Shown: in pieces, positions 7,831 through 16,947 of the stretch
Numbering within the stretch: the first letter of the stretch is position 1
Layout: each line of letters opens with the position of its first letter
Assembly: GCF_013408335.1 (NCBI RefSeq)
Contig: NZ_JACBZR010000001.1
Location: 2,294,001 to 2,358,000 of the forward strand
DNA: 64,000 bases
Source of the DNA: Nocardioides panzhihuensis
Lineage (GTDB): Bacteria; Actinomycetota; Actinomycetes; Propionibacteriales; Nocardioidaceae
Reading direction: 5' to 3'
The notes under the pieces: generated by a model
The model's database searches: none
What the model was told of the DNA's origin: nothing
Seen by the model: only the letters and a program-made list of their open reading frames with translations
Position numbers and translations under genes: made by a program

Positions 7831-9204
7831 TCAGACGATCAGCAAGGAGAGCGGCAGGACGACGAGCATGCCGGCGATGCCCTGGACCAGGGTCGCCATC
7901 GTCTGGGCGCGGTAGGCCTGCGACACGCTCATCCGGCTGAACTGGCTGACCACCCAGAAGTAGCTGTCGTTGGCGTGCGAGACCGTCATCGCGCCCAGCC
8001 CGATCGCGAGCACGACCAGCGTACGTCCGAGGTCGCTGCCGAATCCCAGGTCGGCCACCAGCGGCGCGACCAGGGCGGAGGTGGTCACCATCGACACCGT
8101 CGAGGAGCCCTGGGCCGTCTTCAGCGCGGCCGCGATCAGGAACGGCACCATGATCCCGATGCCCAGCGCCGACAGCTCGGTGCCGAGGTAGGTGCCGATG
8201 TCGGTCGCCTGGATGACGGCACCGAACGCGCCGCCGGCACCGGTGATGAGGAGGATCGGCGCGGCGTCGACGATGCCTTCCCCGACTCGGTCGGTCACGG
8301 TCGTCTCGTGGTTGGTCGGGCGCAGACCCGCGACCGCGATCGCCAGGCCGATCAGCAGCGCGACGACGGGCTGGCCGACGAAGCGCAGCACGTCGGCCGC
8401 CAGGGACTCGGTGCCGGGGAGGAACGGGAGCGACATCGCCGAGCCGAGCATGATCAGCAGGATCGGGATCACGATCGGGGCGAACGCCATCGCGGTGCCC
8501 GGACGCTGGACGGTGTTGGCGAGCTTCTCGAACTCGGCGATCCGGCGGTCGACATCGGCGTCCGAGACACCGTCGGGCTGGACGTCGCGGAACCGCATCG
8601 CCCACAGCGCACCGGCCCCCGCGGAGACGAGCCCGACCACGAGACCGAGGGACATCACCAGACCGAGCTTCGCGTCGAGGCCCAGGTTCCCGGCCGCGGC
8701 GATCGGGCCGGGAGTGGGTGGGACGAGGGTGTGGGTGGCGTAGAGGCCGGTGGCCAGCGCGACGGACATCGCGACCGGACTGGTGCGGGTGCGGGCGGCC
8801 ATCGACTCCTTGAGCGAGTTGAGGATGACGTAGCCGGAGTCGCAGAAGACCGGGATCGACACGACGTACCCGATGATGCTCATGGTCAGCGTCGGGAACC
8901 GTCGGCCGAGCAGCTTCACGATGGCGTCGGCCATCGTGATCGCCGCACCGGACCGGTCCAGGAAGACGCCGATGATCGTGCCGAGGATGATGACGATCCC
9001 GATGCCGCCGAGCGTGCTGCCGAAACCGCCGGTGGCGATCGCGACGACACCCGGGGTGTCACCGTCGGTCAGAGGCGGCAGCCCGAAGGCGAGGCCGCCG
9101 ACCAACGCGGTCAGCAGGAGCGCCAGGAACGGATGCATCCGTGCCCATGCGGTGAGCAGGATCAGCCCTATCACCAGGGCGATCAGAATCAGCAGGTCTG
9201 CCAT
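7831..9204 (-). CDS. GntP-family permease (gluconate/glycerate:H+ symporter)
   Basis: The product is 457 residues, the usual length for GntP carriers, with about a dozen hydrophobic segments. MADLLILIALVIGLILLTAW is the first membrane span. VPPTPGPIAAAGNLG and the repeated glycine-rich spans are GntP-like. The ATG at 9204 follows a GAAGGA ribosome site; a much longer open frame to 9633 overlaps the regulator and is rejected. Its partner is the glycerate kinase, and the adjacent regulator is CdaR-like, so the likely substrate is glycerate or a sugar acid, not gluconate itself. Confidence 0.88.
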   Translation of the reverse strand: MADLLILIALVIGLILLTAWARMHPFLALLLTALVGGLAFGLPPLTDGDTPGVVAIATGGFGSTLGGIGIVIILGTIIGVFLDRSGAAITMADAIVKLLGRRFPTLTMSIIGYVVSIPVFCDSGYVILNSLKESMAARTRTSPVAMSVALATGLYATHTLVPPTPGPIAAAGNLGLDAKLGLVMSLGLVVGLVSAGAGALWAMRFRDVQPDGVSDADVDRRIAEFEKLANTVQRPGTAMAFAPIVIPILLIMLGSAMSLPFLPGTESLAADVLRFVGQPVVALLIGLAIAVAGLRPTNHETTVTDRVGEGIVDAAPILLITGAGGAFGAVIQATDIGTYLGTELSALGIGIMVPFLIAAALKTAQGSSTVSMVTTSALVAPLVADLGFGSDLGRTLVVLAIGLGAMTVSHANDSYFWVVSQFSRMSVSQAYRAQTMATLVQGIAGMLVVLPLSLLIV

Positions 9205-9352
9205 GGAAGTCCTTCGTCGTCGTACCGGGTCGCGCCGGTCGGGCAGGATGGTGCCCGGCGCGCCAGGCACGCGTCGGGCATACGCTGCACAGCATCGGCG
9301 TCGGGATGTGACGGCGTCCACAGGCAGTTGGCCAAGGCCCGCGGCCCGAATC

Positions 9353-9368
9353 TTGTGCATCTGCACAA
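9353..9368. promoter_or_regulatory. Perfect dyad operator TTGTGCA-N2-TGCACAA (candidate CdaR site)
   Basis: TTGTGCATCTGCACAA is a perfect 7-2-7 inverted repeat 148 bp upstream of the permease start and just after the cdaR-like gene. Within the 200-bp gap it is the only strong dyad. It is placed to control the permease-glycerate kinase operon, most simply by the neighbouring CdaR-family protein. Binding is inferred from position and symmetry. Confidence 0.65.
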
Positions 9369-9404
9369 TCCGCGACGGTGGGCCGCTCGGAGCCGCCGCC
9401 CGGG

Positions 9405-10463
9405 CTACCGCTCCGAGCCGAGCACCGGACCGAGATAGAGGATCAGCACGTCCGGCAGGTGGTCCATCCGCAGCCCGGTGATCTCGCCGATCCGGGCGAG
9501 GCGGTATCGAACGGTGTTGCGGTGGACGTGCAGGGCACCGGCCGCTGCCGTCGCGCTGGCATGGTGCTCGATGTAGGCGCTGAAGGTGGCTACGAGCTCG
9601 CCGGACCGGTCCGCCGCGACCAGCCGCTGCCACGGCTCCGCGAGGAGGTCACCTCGCCACCCCTCGCCCATGCCCCTGACCAGGGCCAGCAGTGGCACGT
9701 CCTCGAAGTCGTACCCCCCGCCGGTGCCGACGAGACCGGTGACCGCCAGGGTGTCGCGGGCGGTGAGGTACGCATGCTCGAAGGTGCTGCGCCCGGCGAA
9801 GGCGCGCCCGGTGGCATGCCGGAGACGACTTTCTGAGGCGTGCAGCAGCGCGCCGACATCCTCGTTGGGGCCTGGGGAGCGACCGGCCGGGCTGAAGACG
9901 ACGAGCTCCTGTGGCTCCACCCGACCGACCAGCACGCCGCGTACCTGCATCAGGTCCCGCTGGAGCCCCCGCAGGGCCTCGGTGTGTTCCTGGGTGCGCG
10001 CTGCCGGTGCGACCACGGTCGCATGTCGCGGCACCTCGAGGTCGATGCCCAGTCCGGCCGCCCATTCGGCGAGCTCGCGCGGAGCGAGCCGACCGGCGGC
10101 GGCGTGGCCGACGAACTCCTCCCGCTCCCGGTAGCGCCACTGCCGGGACTCGGCTGCCTGGGCCTGGTCCACCATCAGCTCCGCCGTCACCCGGATCAGG
10201 TCGCCGAGCACGCGCACCTGTCCCGGGTCACCGGTGATGCCGACTACCCCGACCAGCTGGCCATGGCACCGCAGCGGGAGGTTGATGCCGGGCTGGACGC
10301 CACGCAGCGCCAGCGCGTCGGAGTGCGCGATCTCCACCACGCGGTCCTGCTGCGCCGCCAGCAGGGCCCCTTCGTGCACGGTGCCGATCCGGTCGTCCTG
10401 ACCCGAGGCCAGGATCACTCCGGCCGCGTCCATCACGTTGACGTTGTGGCCGATGACGCCCAT
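9405..10463 (-). CDS. cdaR: CdaR-family transcriptional regulator (sugar-diacid/glycerate sensor)
   Basis: The ATG-initiated frame gives 352 residues. The N-terminal diacid-recognition domain (VIGHNVNVMDAAGVILASG, then GVVGITGDPGQVRVLG) is followed by a C-terminal PucR-type helix-turn-helix with LHVHRNTVRYRLARIGEIT. Family members usually begin about 15 residues earlier (LTPELAHQVVERT), and this frame is open upstream to 10529. A CTG at 10527-10529 overlaps the dxs stop as CTGA with GGAGC before it, so the true N terminus may use a rare start. It likely activates the permease-glycerate kinase operon from the TTGTGCA dyad. Confidence 0.85.
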   Translation of the reverse strand: MGVIGHNVNVMDAAGVILASGQDDRIGTVHEGALLAAQQDRVVEIAHSDALALRGVQPGINLPLRCHGQLVGVVGITGDPGQVRVLGDLIRVTAELMVDQAQAAESRQWRYREREEFVGHAAAGRLAPRELAEWAAGLGIDLEVPRHATVVAPAARTQEHTEALRGLQRDLMQVRGVLVGRVEPQELVVFSPAGRSPGPNEDVGALLHASESRLRHATGRAFAGRSTFEHAYLTARDTLAVTGLVGTGGGYDFEDVPLLALVRGMGEGWRGDLLAEPWQRLVAADRSGELVATFSAYIEHHASATAAAGALHVHRNTVRYRLARIGEITGLRMDHLPDVLILYLGPVLGSER

Positions 10464-10525
10464 GGTCCGTTCGACGACCTGATGCGCCAGCTCCGGGGTC
10501 AGGTGAGCGGTGCCGACCGCACCGG

Positions 10526-12451
10526 TCAGAGCTGCTCCTGGTGCGACAGGCGCCCCTCGTCCAGGGGAGGAACGGTGTCGCCACGGAGGAAGGCCTCGAG
10601 CACCGAGATGGTGTCAAGGGTGATCGCCTGCGGAGTCAGGCCGATCGCCTCCAGGATCTTGGGACGCTTGGCGTGGTCGAGGAACTCCTGAGGGATCCCG
10701 TGGATCTTCACCGGCGTGCGTACGCCGGCGGCGGTCAGGGTCTGCAGGAACGAGGCACCCACGCCGCCGGCGACGCCGTTGTCCTCGATGGTGACGACGA
10801 GCCTGTGGTCGGCGGCCGCCTCGAGGAGAGCCGGGTCGACCGGCTTCACCCAGCGGGGGTCGACGACGGTGACGCCGATGCCCTGCGCGGTGAGCCGCTC
10901 CGCGACGCCCATGGCGACCTCGGCCATCGAGCCGACGCCGAGGACCAGGACGTCCTTGGTGCCGTTGCGGGCGAGCACGTCGGCGCCGCCGAGCTTGGCG
11001 ATCGTGGGGATGTCCTCGGGCGGCGGGCCCTTCGGGAAACGTACGACCGTGGGCGCATCGTCGACGTCGACCGCCTCGTCGAGCAGCTCGTTGAGGCGGG
11101 TGATGTCGCGGGGCGCGGCCAGGCGGAGCCCGGGGACGATCTGGAGGAGCGACATGTCCCACATGCCGTTGTGGGAGGCGCCGTCGTCACCGGTCACCCC
11201 GGACCGGTCGAGGACGAACGTCACTCCGGCGCGGTGCAGGGCGCAGTCCATCAGCACCTGGTCGAAGGCACGGTTGAGGAAGGTGGCGTAGACCGCGAAG
11301 ACCGGGTGCAGGCCACCCATCGCGAGACCGGCCGCCGAGGTGGCTGCGTGCTGCTCGGCGATCCCGACGTCGAAGGTGCGCTTCGGGAACCTCGCCTGGA
11401 ACGCGTCGAGGCCGACCGGGTGCATCATCGCCGCGGTGATCGCGACGATGTCCTGGCGGCTCTCCCCCAGCCGCACCATCGCGTCGGAGAAGTGGTCGGT
11501 CCAGATCCGGCCCTTCGGCTTCTCGGCGCCGGTCTGGACGTCGAAGGGGCCCGGCGAGTGGAACTGGTCGGCCTCGTGGCGCTCTGCCGGGTCGTAGCCG
11601 TAGCCCTTGCGCGTGATCGCGTGCACGATCACCGGGCCGCCGAACTTCTTGGCGCTGGTCAGGGCCTGCTCGAGCGCGTGCCGGTCGTGGCCGTCGACGG
11701 GCCCGACGTACTTCAGCCCGAGGTCCTCGAAGAGACCCTGGGGCGCGACCGCGTCCTTGAGCCCCTTCTTGACCGCGTGCAGCGCGTCGTAGGCCATCGC
11801 GCCGATCCCGGGCACGGCGTTGAGGCGGCGCTTGACCATGTCGAGGACCAGCTCGTAGCGCGGGTTCGTACGCAGCGAGGTCAGCGCCGTGGCCAGGCCA
11901 CCGATGGTCGGGGTGTAGGAGCGGCCGTTGTCGTTGACCACGATGACCAGCTTGGAGTCGTGCTGGATCGCGATGTTGTTGAGCGCCTCCCAGGCCATCC
12001 CGCCGGTCAGCGCGCCGTCGCCGATCACGGCGACCACGTGGCGGTCCTCGCCGCGGATCGTGTAGGCCTTGGCCAGCCCGTCGGCGTAGGAGAGCGCGGT
12101 GGAGGCGTGGGAGTTCTCGACCACGTCGTGGTCCGACTCCGACTGGCTCGGGTAGCCGCTCATCCCGCCCTCGCGGCGCAGCGTGCCGAAGTCGCCGGCC
12201 CGGCCGGTGACGAGCTTGTGCACGTAGGACTGGTGGCCGGTGTCGAAGACGATCTTGTCGCTCGGGCTGTCGAAGACCCGGTGCATGGCCAGCGTCAGCT
12301 CGACCACGCCGAGGTTGGGCCCCAGGTGGCCGGTGTTGGTGGCCACCGTCCGAATCATCACGTCCCGGATCTCGCTCGCGAGGAGCTCGAGCTGGTCGTC
12401 GGAGAGATCACGCAGATCCTGCGGCGCGGCGATGCGTTCGAGGAGACCCAT
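10526..12451 (-). CDS. dxs: 1-deoxy-D-xylulose-5-phosphate synthase
   Basis: The 641-residue product is full length. It carries the N-terminal thiamin-diphosphate segment [16 protein letters not shown] near residue 145, the H-containing [11 protein letters not shown] near residue 70, the transketolase-type [10 protein letters not shown] near residue 365, and the C-terminal domain ending IPQEFLDH. It condenses pyruvate with glyceraldehyde-3-phosphate to begin the MEP isoprenoid pathway. It lies 11 bp after the nudix gene, and its stop abuts the possible start of cdaR. Confidence 0.97.
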   Translation of the reverse strand: MGLLERIAAPQDLRDLSDDQLELLASEIRDVMIRTVATNTGHLGPNLGVVELTLAMHRVFDSPSDKIVFDTGHQSYVHKLVTGRAGDFGTLRREGGMSGYPSQSESDHDVVENSHASTALSYADGLAKAYTIRGEDRHVVAVIGDGALTGGMAWEALNNIAIQHDSKLVIVVNDNGRSYTPTIGGLATALTSLRTNPRYELVLDMVKRRLNAVPGIGAMAYDALHAVKKGLKDAVAPQGLFEDLGLKYVGPVDGHDRHALEQALTSAKKFGGPVIVHAITRKGYGYDPAERHEADQFHSPGPFDVQTGAEKPKGRIWTDHFSDAMVRLGESRQDIVAITAAMMHPVGLDAFQARFPKRTFDVGIAEQHAATSAAGLAMGGLHPVFAVYATFLNRAFDQVLMDCALHRAGVTFVLDRSGVTGDDGASHNGMWDMSLLQIVPGLRLAAPRDITRLNELLDEAVDVDDAPTVVRFPKGPPPEDIPTIAKLGGADVLARNGTKDVLVLGVGSMAEVAMGVAERLTAQGIGVTVVDPRWVKPVDPALLEAAADHRLVVTIEDNGVAGGVGASFLQTLTAAGVRTPVKIHGIPQEFLDHAKRPKILEAIGLTPQAITLDTISVLEAFLRGDTVPPLDEGRLSHQEQL

Positions 12452-12462
12452 GGGAGGGGATT

Positions 12463-12915
12463 CTACGTCTCGATCCTGAGGGGCGCCGACTCGGATAGCG
12501 CCTCGTGCTGGCGCGATCCCAGGAACTGCCCGAGCCCGATCCGAGCCGAGTCGCTGAGATCCAGGTCAGGTGCCTTCGCCGGGTCGACGAAGACGATCTG
12601 TCGGCCCTCGTGGCACACGACGTCGGCGTCGGTGAGGTCGACTCCGGCGGCGTACAGGTGGAGCTTGTCGTCGGTGCCCGTCTCGGGGTGGTGGACGTCA
12701 TGGACGGCGACCAGGTGCAGGTCGGCGGGGTTCACCCGGATCTCGGTCTCCTCCTCGAGCTCGCGTGCAGCGCCGGCCAGCGGATCCTCACCGGGCTCGA
12801 GGTGGCCGCCGCAGAAGGACCACTTCTCCGGCGCGATGCGGGGGTGCTCGTCGCGCTCCTGGAGCAGCACCCAGCCACGACGGTCGACAAGGATCACAGC
12901 GGCGAACTCGGTCAT
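12463..12915 (-). CDS. Nudix hydrolase
   Basis: The product is 150 residues. The nudix box runs from Gly37 to Ile59, with Glu43 and R51-E52-L-E-E-E present; the usual Gly near its end is Thr57. Such enzymes cleave nucleoside diphosphates linked to another group; the substrate cannot be read from sequence. It lies between phnE (48-bp gap) and dxs (11-bp gap), all on the minus strand, so it probably shares a transcript with dxs. The N-terminal strand [20 protein letters not shown] is typical. Confidence 0.85.
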   Translation of the reverse strand: MTEFAAVILVDRRGWVLLQERDEHPRIAPEKWSFCGGHLEPGEDPLAGAARELEEETEIRVNPADLHLVAVHDVHHPETGTDDKLHLYAAGVDLTDADVVCHEGRQIVFVDPAKAPDLDLSDSARIGLGQFLGSRQHEALSESAPLRIET

Positions 12916-12963
12916 GAGGAACGAGCCTAGTTGCTCCGCCGGCGGTGCTGTCAGACCGTGCCG

Positions 12964-13839
12964 TCAGACCGTGCCGACCTTCCGGCGCAGCCAGGCGCTG
13001 AACAGGTCGATGACGATGATCAGGACGATCACCATGCAGACGTAGGTCATCATCGTGTCGAAGTGGAAGCTGTCCACCTCGGTCTTGATGAAGAACCCGA
13101 TGCCGCCGGCACCGACCGTGCCGAGGATCACCGAGCTGCGTACGTTGGTGTCGAACCGGTAGAGGAGCAGGCCGAGCAGCGACGGCATCACCGCGGGCAG
13201 CACGGCATGCGCGGCCGACTGCGTGGGCGAGGCCCCGGCGACGCGGAGCGCCTCGACGGGCCCCTGGTCGACCTCGTCCATCGCCTCGGACCACAGCTTG
13301 CCCATGACCGCGACGTTGTGGATCGCCAGCGCGATGACCCCGGGGAAGGCACCGAAGCCGACCGCTGCGATGAACATCAGCGCGTACACGGTCTCGGGAA
13401 CCGCGCGCAGCACCGACATCACCCCGCGCCCCAGGAACCACAGCGGCACGAACCGGTTGGTCGTCCGCGACGAGATGACCGCGAAGAAGAGCGCCACCGG
13501 GATCGACAGGGTCGTGCCGAGCAGGCCGATCCAGATCGTCAGCAGGCAGTACTCGATCCCTGGCCGGATCGTCTCGGACCAGCGCAGGTCGAGCGGGAAG
13601 GCACCGTCCTGATGGATGGTCTTGCCGTTCGGATAGGTGCGGTCGACGCCGAACAGGAAGCTCCACAGCCCCCGCCAGCCCTCGAGCAGCTCCTTGGGCG
13701 AGGTGTTGGTCTGCACCGCGGCGTACCAGTGCACGGCGACCAGGGCGATCGTGATGACCGCCGCGGTGGCGATCCCGGCCGGACGGAAGCGCGGTGGGAT
13801 GTCGAGGCGCGGCCTCGGGGCGGTGCTCAGGTCGGTCAT
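12964..13839 (-). CDS. phnE: Phosphonate ABC transporter, permease subunit
   Basis: The product is 291 residues from the ATG whose ATGA overlaps the phnC stop; a longer upstream frame is a shadow of phnC. It has an N-terminal membrane span (about residues 22-40) and the binding-protein-dependent permease core. The EAA-like loop EALRVAGASPTQSAAHAVLP near residue 200 is the contact for the ATPase, and RAVPETVYALMFI is characteristic of PhnE. It forms the membrane channel for phosphonates supplied by PhnD. Confidence 0.93.
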   Translation of the reverse strand: MTDLSTAPRPRLDIPPRFRPAGIATAAVITIALVAVHWYAAVQTNTSPKELLEGWRGLWSFLFGVDRTYPNGKTIHQDGAFPLDLRWSETIRPGIEYCLLTIWIGLLGTTLSIPVALFFAVISSRTTNRFVPLWFLGRGVMSVLRAVPETVYALMFIAAVGFGAFPGVIALAIHNVAVMGKLWSEAMDEVDQGPVEALRVAGASPTQSAAHAVLPAVMPSLLGLLLYRFDTNVRSSVILGTVGAGGIGFFIKTEVDSFHFDTMMTYVCMVIVLIIVIDLFSAWLRRKVGTV

Positions 13840-14666
13840 GCGAACTCCTTCGTCGCGGTGCCCGTGGAGGCCATCGCAGCAGCGGCCTCGGCGGCCTCGG
13901 CGGCCTCCAGCGCCTCGAGCGCCGGCCGGTAGAGGTCGGCGACGGCCTCGTCGGTGACCTCGGCGCTGCTGTCGAAGACGAGCCGGCCGCCGGCCAGACC
14001 GAGGATCCGGTCGGAGAAGCGGCGCGCCAGGTCGGGCTGGTGGAGCACCGCCGCCACCGCGAGACCGTCGTCGTCGGCGAGCGAGCGGAGCAGGTGCATC
14101 ACCTGCTCGGAGGCGGCCGGGTCGAGCGCCGAGACGGGCTCGTCGGCGAGCAGCACCCGGGCGCGCTGGCACAGCGCGCGGGCCACGGCGACCCGCTGCT
14201 GCTGGCCGCCGGAGAGCCGACCGGCCTTCTCCCTGGCCCGGTCGGCGAGACCGACCCGGTCCAGGCAGGCCATCGCCTCGGCCTGCACCTCCCGGGGGAA
14301 GGCGAGCACCGACCAGGACCGGCTCAGGCCGAGCCGTCCGAGCGCGCCCGCGCAGACGTTGTCGAGCACGCTGCGACGCGGCACCAGATGGATCTTCTGG
14401 AAGACCATCGCCACGGCCTGCACCGCCTCGCCGGGCTTGGCGCTGACGCCGTCGACGGCGATCGTGCCGCCGTCGGGCCGCTCCAGACCGACCACGCAGC
14501 GCAGCGCGGTGGACTTGCCGGACCCGTTGGCCCCGAGGAGGCTGACCACCTCGCCGGAGGCGACCTCGAAGGAGAGGCCGTCCAGGACCGTCTTCTCCCC
14601 GAACGCCTTTCGCAGGCCGTCGACGCGCAGCAGCGCCGGCGCGCGGTCCAGGGTTCGCTCGCTCAC
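13836..14666 (-). CDS. phnC: Phosphonate ABC transporter, ATP-binding subunit
   Basis: The product is 276 residues. Walker A is GANGSGKST (residues 45-53), the ABC signature is RLSGGQQQRVAVARAL, and Walker B is RVLLADEPVSALDP. The H-loop follows in AAVLHQPDLARRFSDRI. It powers uptake of phosphonates. It overlaps phnD upstream and phnE downstream by 4 bases each, so all three are translated together. An alanine-rich C-terminal tail is a minor difference from typical PhnC. Confidence 0.93.
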   Translation of the reverse strand: MSERTLDRAPALLRVDGLRKAFGEKTVLDGLSFEVASGEVVSLLGANGSGKSTALRCVVGLERPDGGTIAVDGVSAKPGEAVQAVAMVFQKIHLVPRRSVLDNVCAGALGRLGLSRSWSVLAFPREVQAEAMACLDRVGLADRAREKAGRLSGGQQQRVAVARALCQRARVLLADEPVSALDPAASEQVMHLLRSLADDDGLAVAAVLHQPDLARRFSDRILGLAGGRLVFDSSAEVTDEAVADLYRPALEALEAAEAAEAAAAMASTGTATKEFA

Positions 14667-15604
14667 AGGTCGTCCGTGGTCAGGTCGAGGGCCTCGGCGA
14701 GGTCCGAGACGGGCTGGTAGTCCTCCTCGGTCACCGCGACCATCGCCGGCTTGCCGGCCGGCGGGGTGAAGTCGAGGTACTCACCGATCTCCGCGACCGT
14801 CTCGGCCGGCAGGTTCAGCAGCGCCTCCTGGACGGCCGCGGACACCTCGGGCGTCATGTTCGGTCCGGCCGTGATCGGGTCGTTGAGGATCGGCTCGGAC
14901 TTCCAGACCTGACGGAACGCGGTCTCGTCGAACTGGCCCTCGGCCGTCGCCGAGACCAGGGTCTGGCTGTTGATCTCGGCCGCGTCGACCTTGCCGTTGA
15001 CCAGTGCCAGGAGCGCCTCGGTGTGGCCACCGGCGTACTCGGCCTTGACGTCCTTCTCGATCCCGGCGTCGATGAGTGCCATGCGCGGCACCGCGTCCCC
15101 GGAGGTGGAGCCGGACTCCGACAGCGCCAGCGTCTTGCCCGCGAGGTCGTCGACGGACTGGATCGGCGAGTCCTTCGGCACCCAGATGCCGCCGGTGTAG
15201 GAGGAGACCTTGCCGTCCTCGCCGGCGAAGGACGCCAGCGGTGTGGCGCCCGCCTGCTTCTCAGCGAAGACATAGCCCAGCGGGCCGAACTGGCCGATGT
15301 CGATCTTGCCGTTCTGCATGGCGAGGATCTCGGCGACGTACGTGTCGGAGATCTGCACCTCGACCTCGCAGCCGAGCTCCTCACCGAGCGCCTTGCCCAG
15401 CGTCTCGTAGACGGGAATGAGGGTCTTGGGGTCCTCGAAGGGCTCGACGCCCATCGCGAGGGTGCCGTCGGGGCAGATCTGGTCGGGGCCGACCTCGCCG
15501 CCGGCGGCGGCCTGCTGAGGGGTCGCCTCGCCGCCGCAGGCGACCAGGGCGAGGGTCAGGGTGGCGGCGCCGGCGAGCGCGGTGAGGGAGCGCAGCGTGG
15601 ACAT
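14663..15604 (-). CDS. phnD: Phosphonate ABC transporter, substrate-binding lipoprotein
   Basis: The product is 313 residues with a lipoprotein signal ending in VACGG (Cys23). The mature domain matches the PhnD family: YETLGKALGEELGCEVEVQI, IDIGQFGPLGYVFAEKQAG, and the central AEINSQTLVSATAEGQF. It captures phosphonates outside the membrane and hands them to PhnE. It follows the FAD oxidoreductase by 18 bp. Association with the oxidoreductase and phosphonatase-like genes suggests a 2-aminoethylphosphonate-like substrate, not phosphite. Confidence 0.92.
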   Translation of the reverse strand: MSTLRSLTALAGAATLTLALVACGGEATPQQAAAGGEVGPDQICPDGTLAMGVEPFEDPKTLIPVYETLGKALGEELGCEVEVQISDTYVAEILAMQNGKIDIGQFGPLGYVFAEKQAGATPLASFAGEDGKVSSYTGGIWVPKDSPIQSVDDLAGKTLALSESGSTSGDAVPRMALIDAGIEKDVKAEYAGGHTEALLALVNGKVDAAEINSQTLVSATAEGQFDETAFRQVWKSEPILNDPITAGPNMTPEVSAAVQEALLNLPAETVAEIGEYLDFTPPAGKPAMVAVTEEDYQPVSDLAEALDLTTDDL

Positions 15605-15622
15605 GTCGGATTCTCCTGTGGG

Positions 15623-16780
15623 TCAGAGCAGCTGGTCGAGGACGTCGGGCGCAAGGCCCAGTGCGGTGGTCATGCCGATACCCGACGTCACCGAGACGAC
15701 CCGGAGTCCCGGGAACGGCTCTTCGACGAGGAAGTCGGTGTGCGGTGAGTCCGCGTAGACCCCTCGCCAGCGACGTCGGACGGTGAGCGGAGCCCCGAGC
15801 AGCCGCGCCCCTTCTCGCAGCACCAGCTCGGCGACGTGCTCGTCGTCGAAGGGCAGGTGCGTGCGGTCGTAGTGGTGGGTGTCTCCCAGGACGATCGAGC
15901 CCGGTCGGCCGCCGGTGCCGGGACGCTGGGTGAGCATGAGGTTCATGACGACGTCGAGCAGCTCCGGGCTGGTCTGCTCGAGCTGCCTGCGTACGTCGGC
16001 TGCCGCCGCGGTCTCGGCGAACCCGCCGTAGCGCAGCATCGAGAGCCCGGTCAGCACCGCGGGCCCGATCTCGACGTCGCCCGGAGGCGCGACCTCGAGC
16101 ATCTGCAGCCGGCAGCGGCGTACGCCCGCCTCCTCGGCCACCCGCGGGAAGAGCCGGTCGACGTCGTGGCCGGCGGCATGCACGACGTGTGCGGAACGGA
16201 TCGTTCCGCGGCTGGTGTGGACGTCGACCGCACCGGCGACCGGGTCGATGGAGCCGACGTGGGTCGCCCAGCTGAACCGGACGCCTTCGGTCTCGAGCCA
16301 GGCGGCGATCGCCGGGAGTGCCTCGCGCGGGTCGACCCGGAGGTCGAGCGGCAGGTGGGCGCCGCCGAGGACGTCCGCGGCGGCAGGTGGGAACAGCTCG
16401 CGGGTGGCGCCGGCGTCCAGCACACGGGCCTGCTCGGCGCCGCGAGCCGCGGCGAACTCCTCGAGCACGGCCATCTCCGCCTCAGAGCGGGCCAGGGCGA
16501 CGGTCCCCGCCTCCCTGAGGCCGAAGCCCGCTTTGGCGGCGAGGGCGAGCCAGCGCTCGCGGGCCGGGACGGCGTAGGCGAGCGCCTGGCCCGACTGCAC
16601 CGTGGTGCAGATGTGGCCGAAGTTGCGGATCGAGGCGCCGACGGCGCGCTCGTCCCGCTCGACGACATGGACCTTCAGACCGCGCGCAAGCCCTTCGACG
16701 GCATGCGCGAGGCCGACGATCCCGGCACCGACGACAACGAGGTCGGCGGCACCGTCGGGGGTGGACGTATGAGTTGGCAC
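15623..16780 (-). CDS. TIGR03364-type FAD-dependent oxidoreductase of phosphonate catabolism
   Basis: The product is 385 residues from the GTG at 16780. It has a Rossmann FAD site (DLVVVGAGIVGLAHAVEGL, about residues 13-31) and the DAO fold with SIRNFGHICTTVQSGQ near residue 60. This clade is known to sit beside PhnX-like phosphonatases and is thought to oxidatively deaminate an aminophosphonate, releasing an aldehyde. No PhnW transaminase is present, which fits the oxidase replacing it. It heads the oxidoreductase-phnD-phnC-phnE operon, divergent from the GntR gene. Exact substrate is inferred. Confidence 0.8.
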   Translation of the reverse strand: MPTHTSTPDGAADLVVVGAGIVGLAHAVEGLARGLKVHVVERDERAVGASIRNFGHICTTVQSGQALAYAVPARERWLALAAKAGFGLREAGTVALARSEAEMAVLEEFAAARGAEQARVLDAGATRELFPPAAADVLGGAHLPLDLRVDPREALPAIAAWLETEGVRFSWATHVGSIDPVAGAVDVHTSRGTIRSAHVVHAAGHDVDRLFPRVAEEAGVRRCRLQMLEVAPPGDVEIGPAVLTGLSMLRYGGFAETAAAADVRRQLEQTSPELLDVVMNLMLTQRPGTGGRPGSIVLGDTHHYDRTHLPFDDEHVAELVLREGARLLGAPLTVRRRWRGVYADSPHTDFLVEEPFPGLRVVSVTSGIGMTTALGLAPDVLDQLL

Positions 16781-16828
16781 GGCCCGAACACTTCTGTCTC
16801 GAAGCAGCCCGGTCAACAGCCCAGACGA

Positions 16829-16844
16829 ACATGTACAGACAAGT
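16829..16844 (-). promoter_or_regulatory. Operator copy 1 in the divergent phosphonate promoter
   Basis: On the minus strand this reads ACTTGTCTGTACATGT, matching the plus-strand copy at 16917-16932 at 14 of 16 positions. It lies 48 bp upstream of the oxidoreductase GTG. The pair faces opposite directions, one per promoter, as expected for a GntR/UTRA regulator controlling both transcripts. Confidence 0.6.
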
Positions 16845-16916
16845 TAACCAGTCGTTTTCCTGGGCACCGTTCGGTCCTCTGAGCGTTCGCCGGGCGTTCA
16901 CGAAGCGCTTCATTCC

Positions 16917-16932
16917 ACTTGTCTGTTCAAGT
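16917..16932 (+). promoter_or_regulatory. Operator copy 2 in the divergent phosphonate promoter
   Basis: ACTTGTCTGTTCAAGT has palindromic ends ACTTG/CAAGT around a 6-base centre. It ends 15 bp before the regulator ATG, a position suited to autorepression. It is the inverted counterpart of the site at 16829-16844. Confidence 0.6.
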
Positions 16933-16947
16933 TGTAATCTGCTTCGC

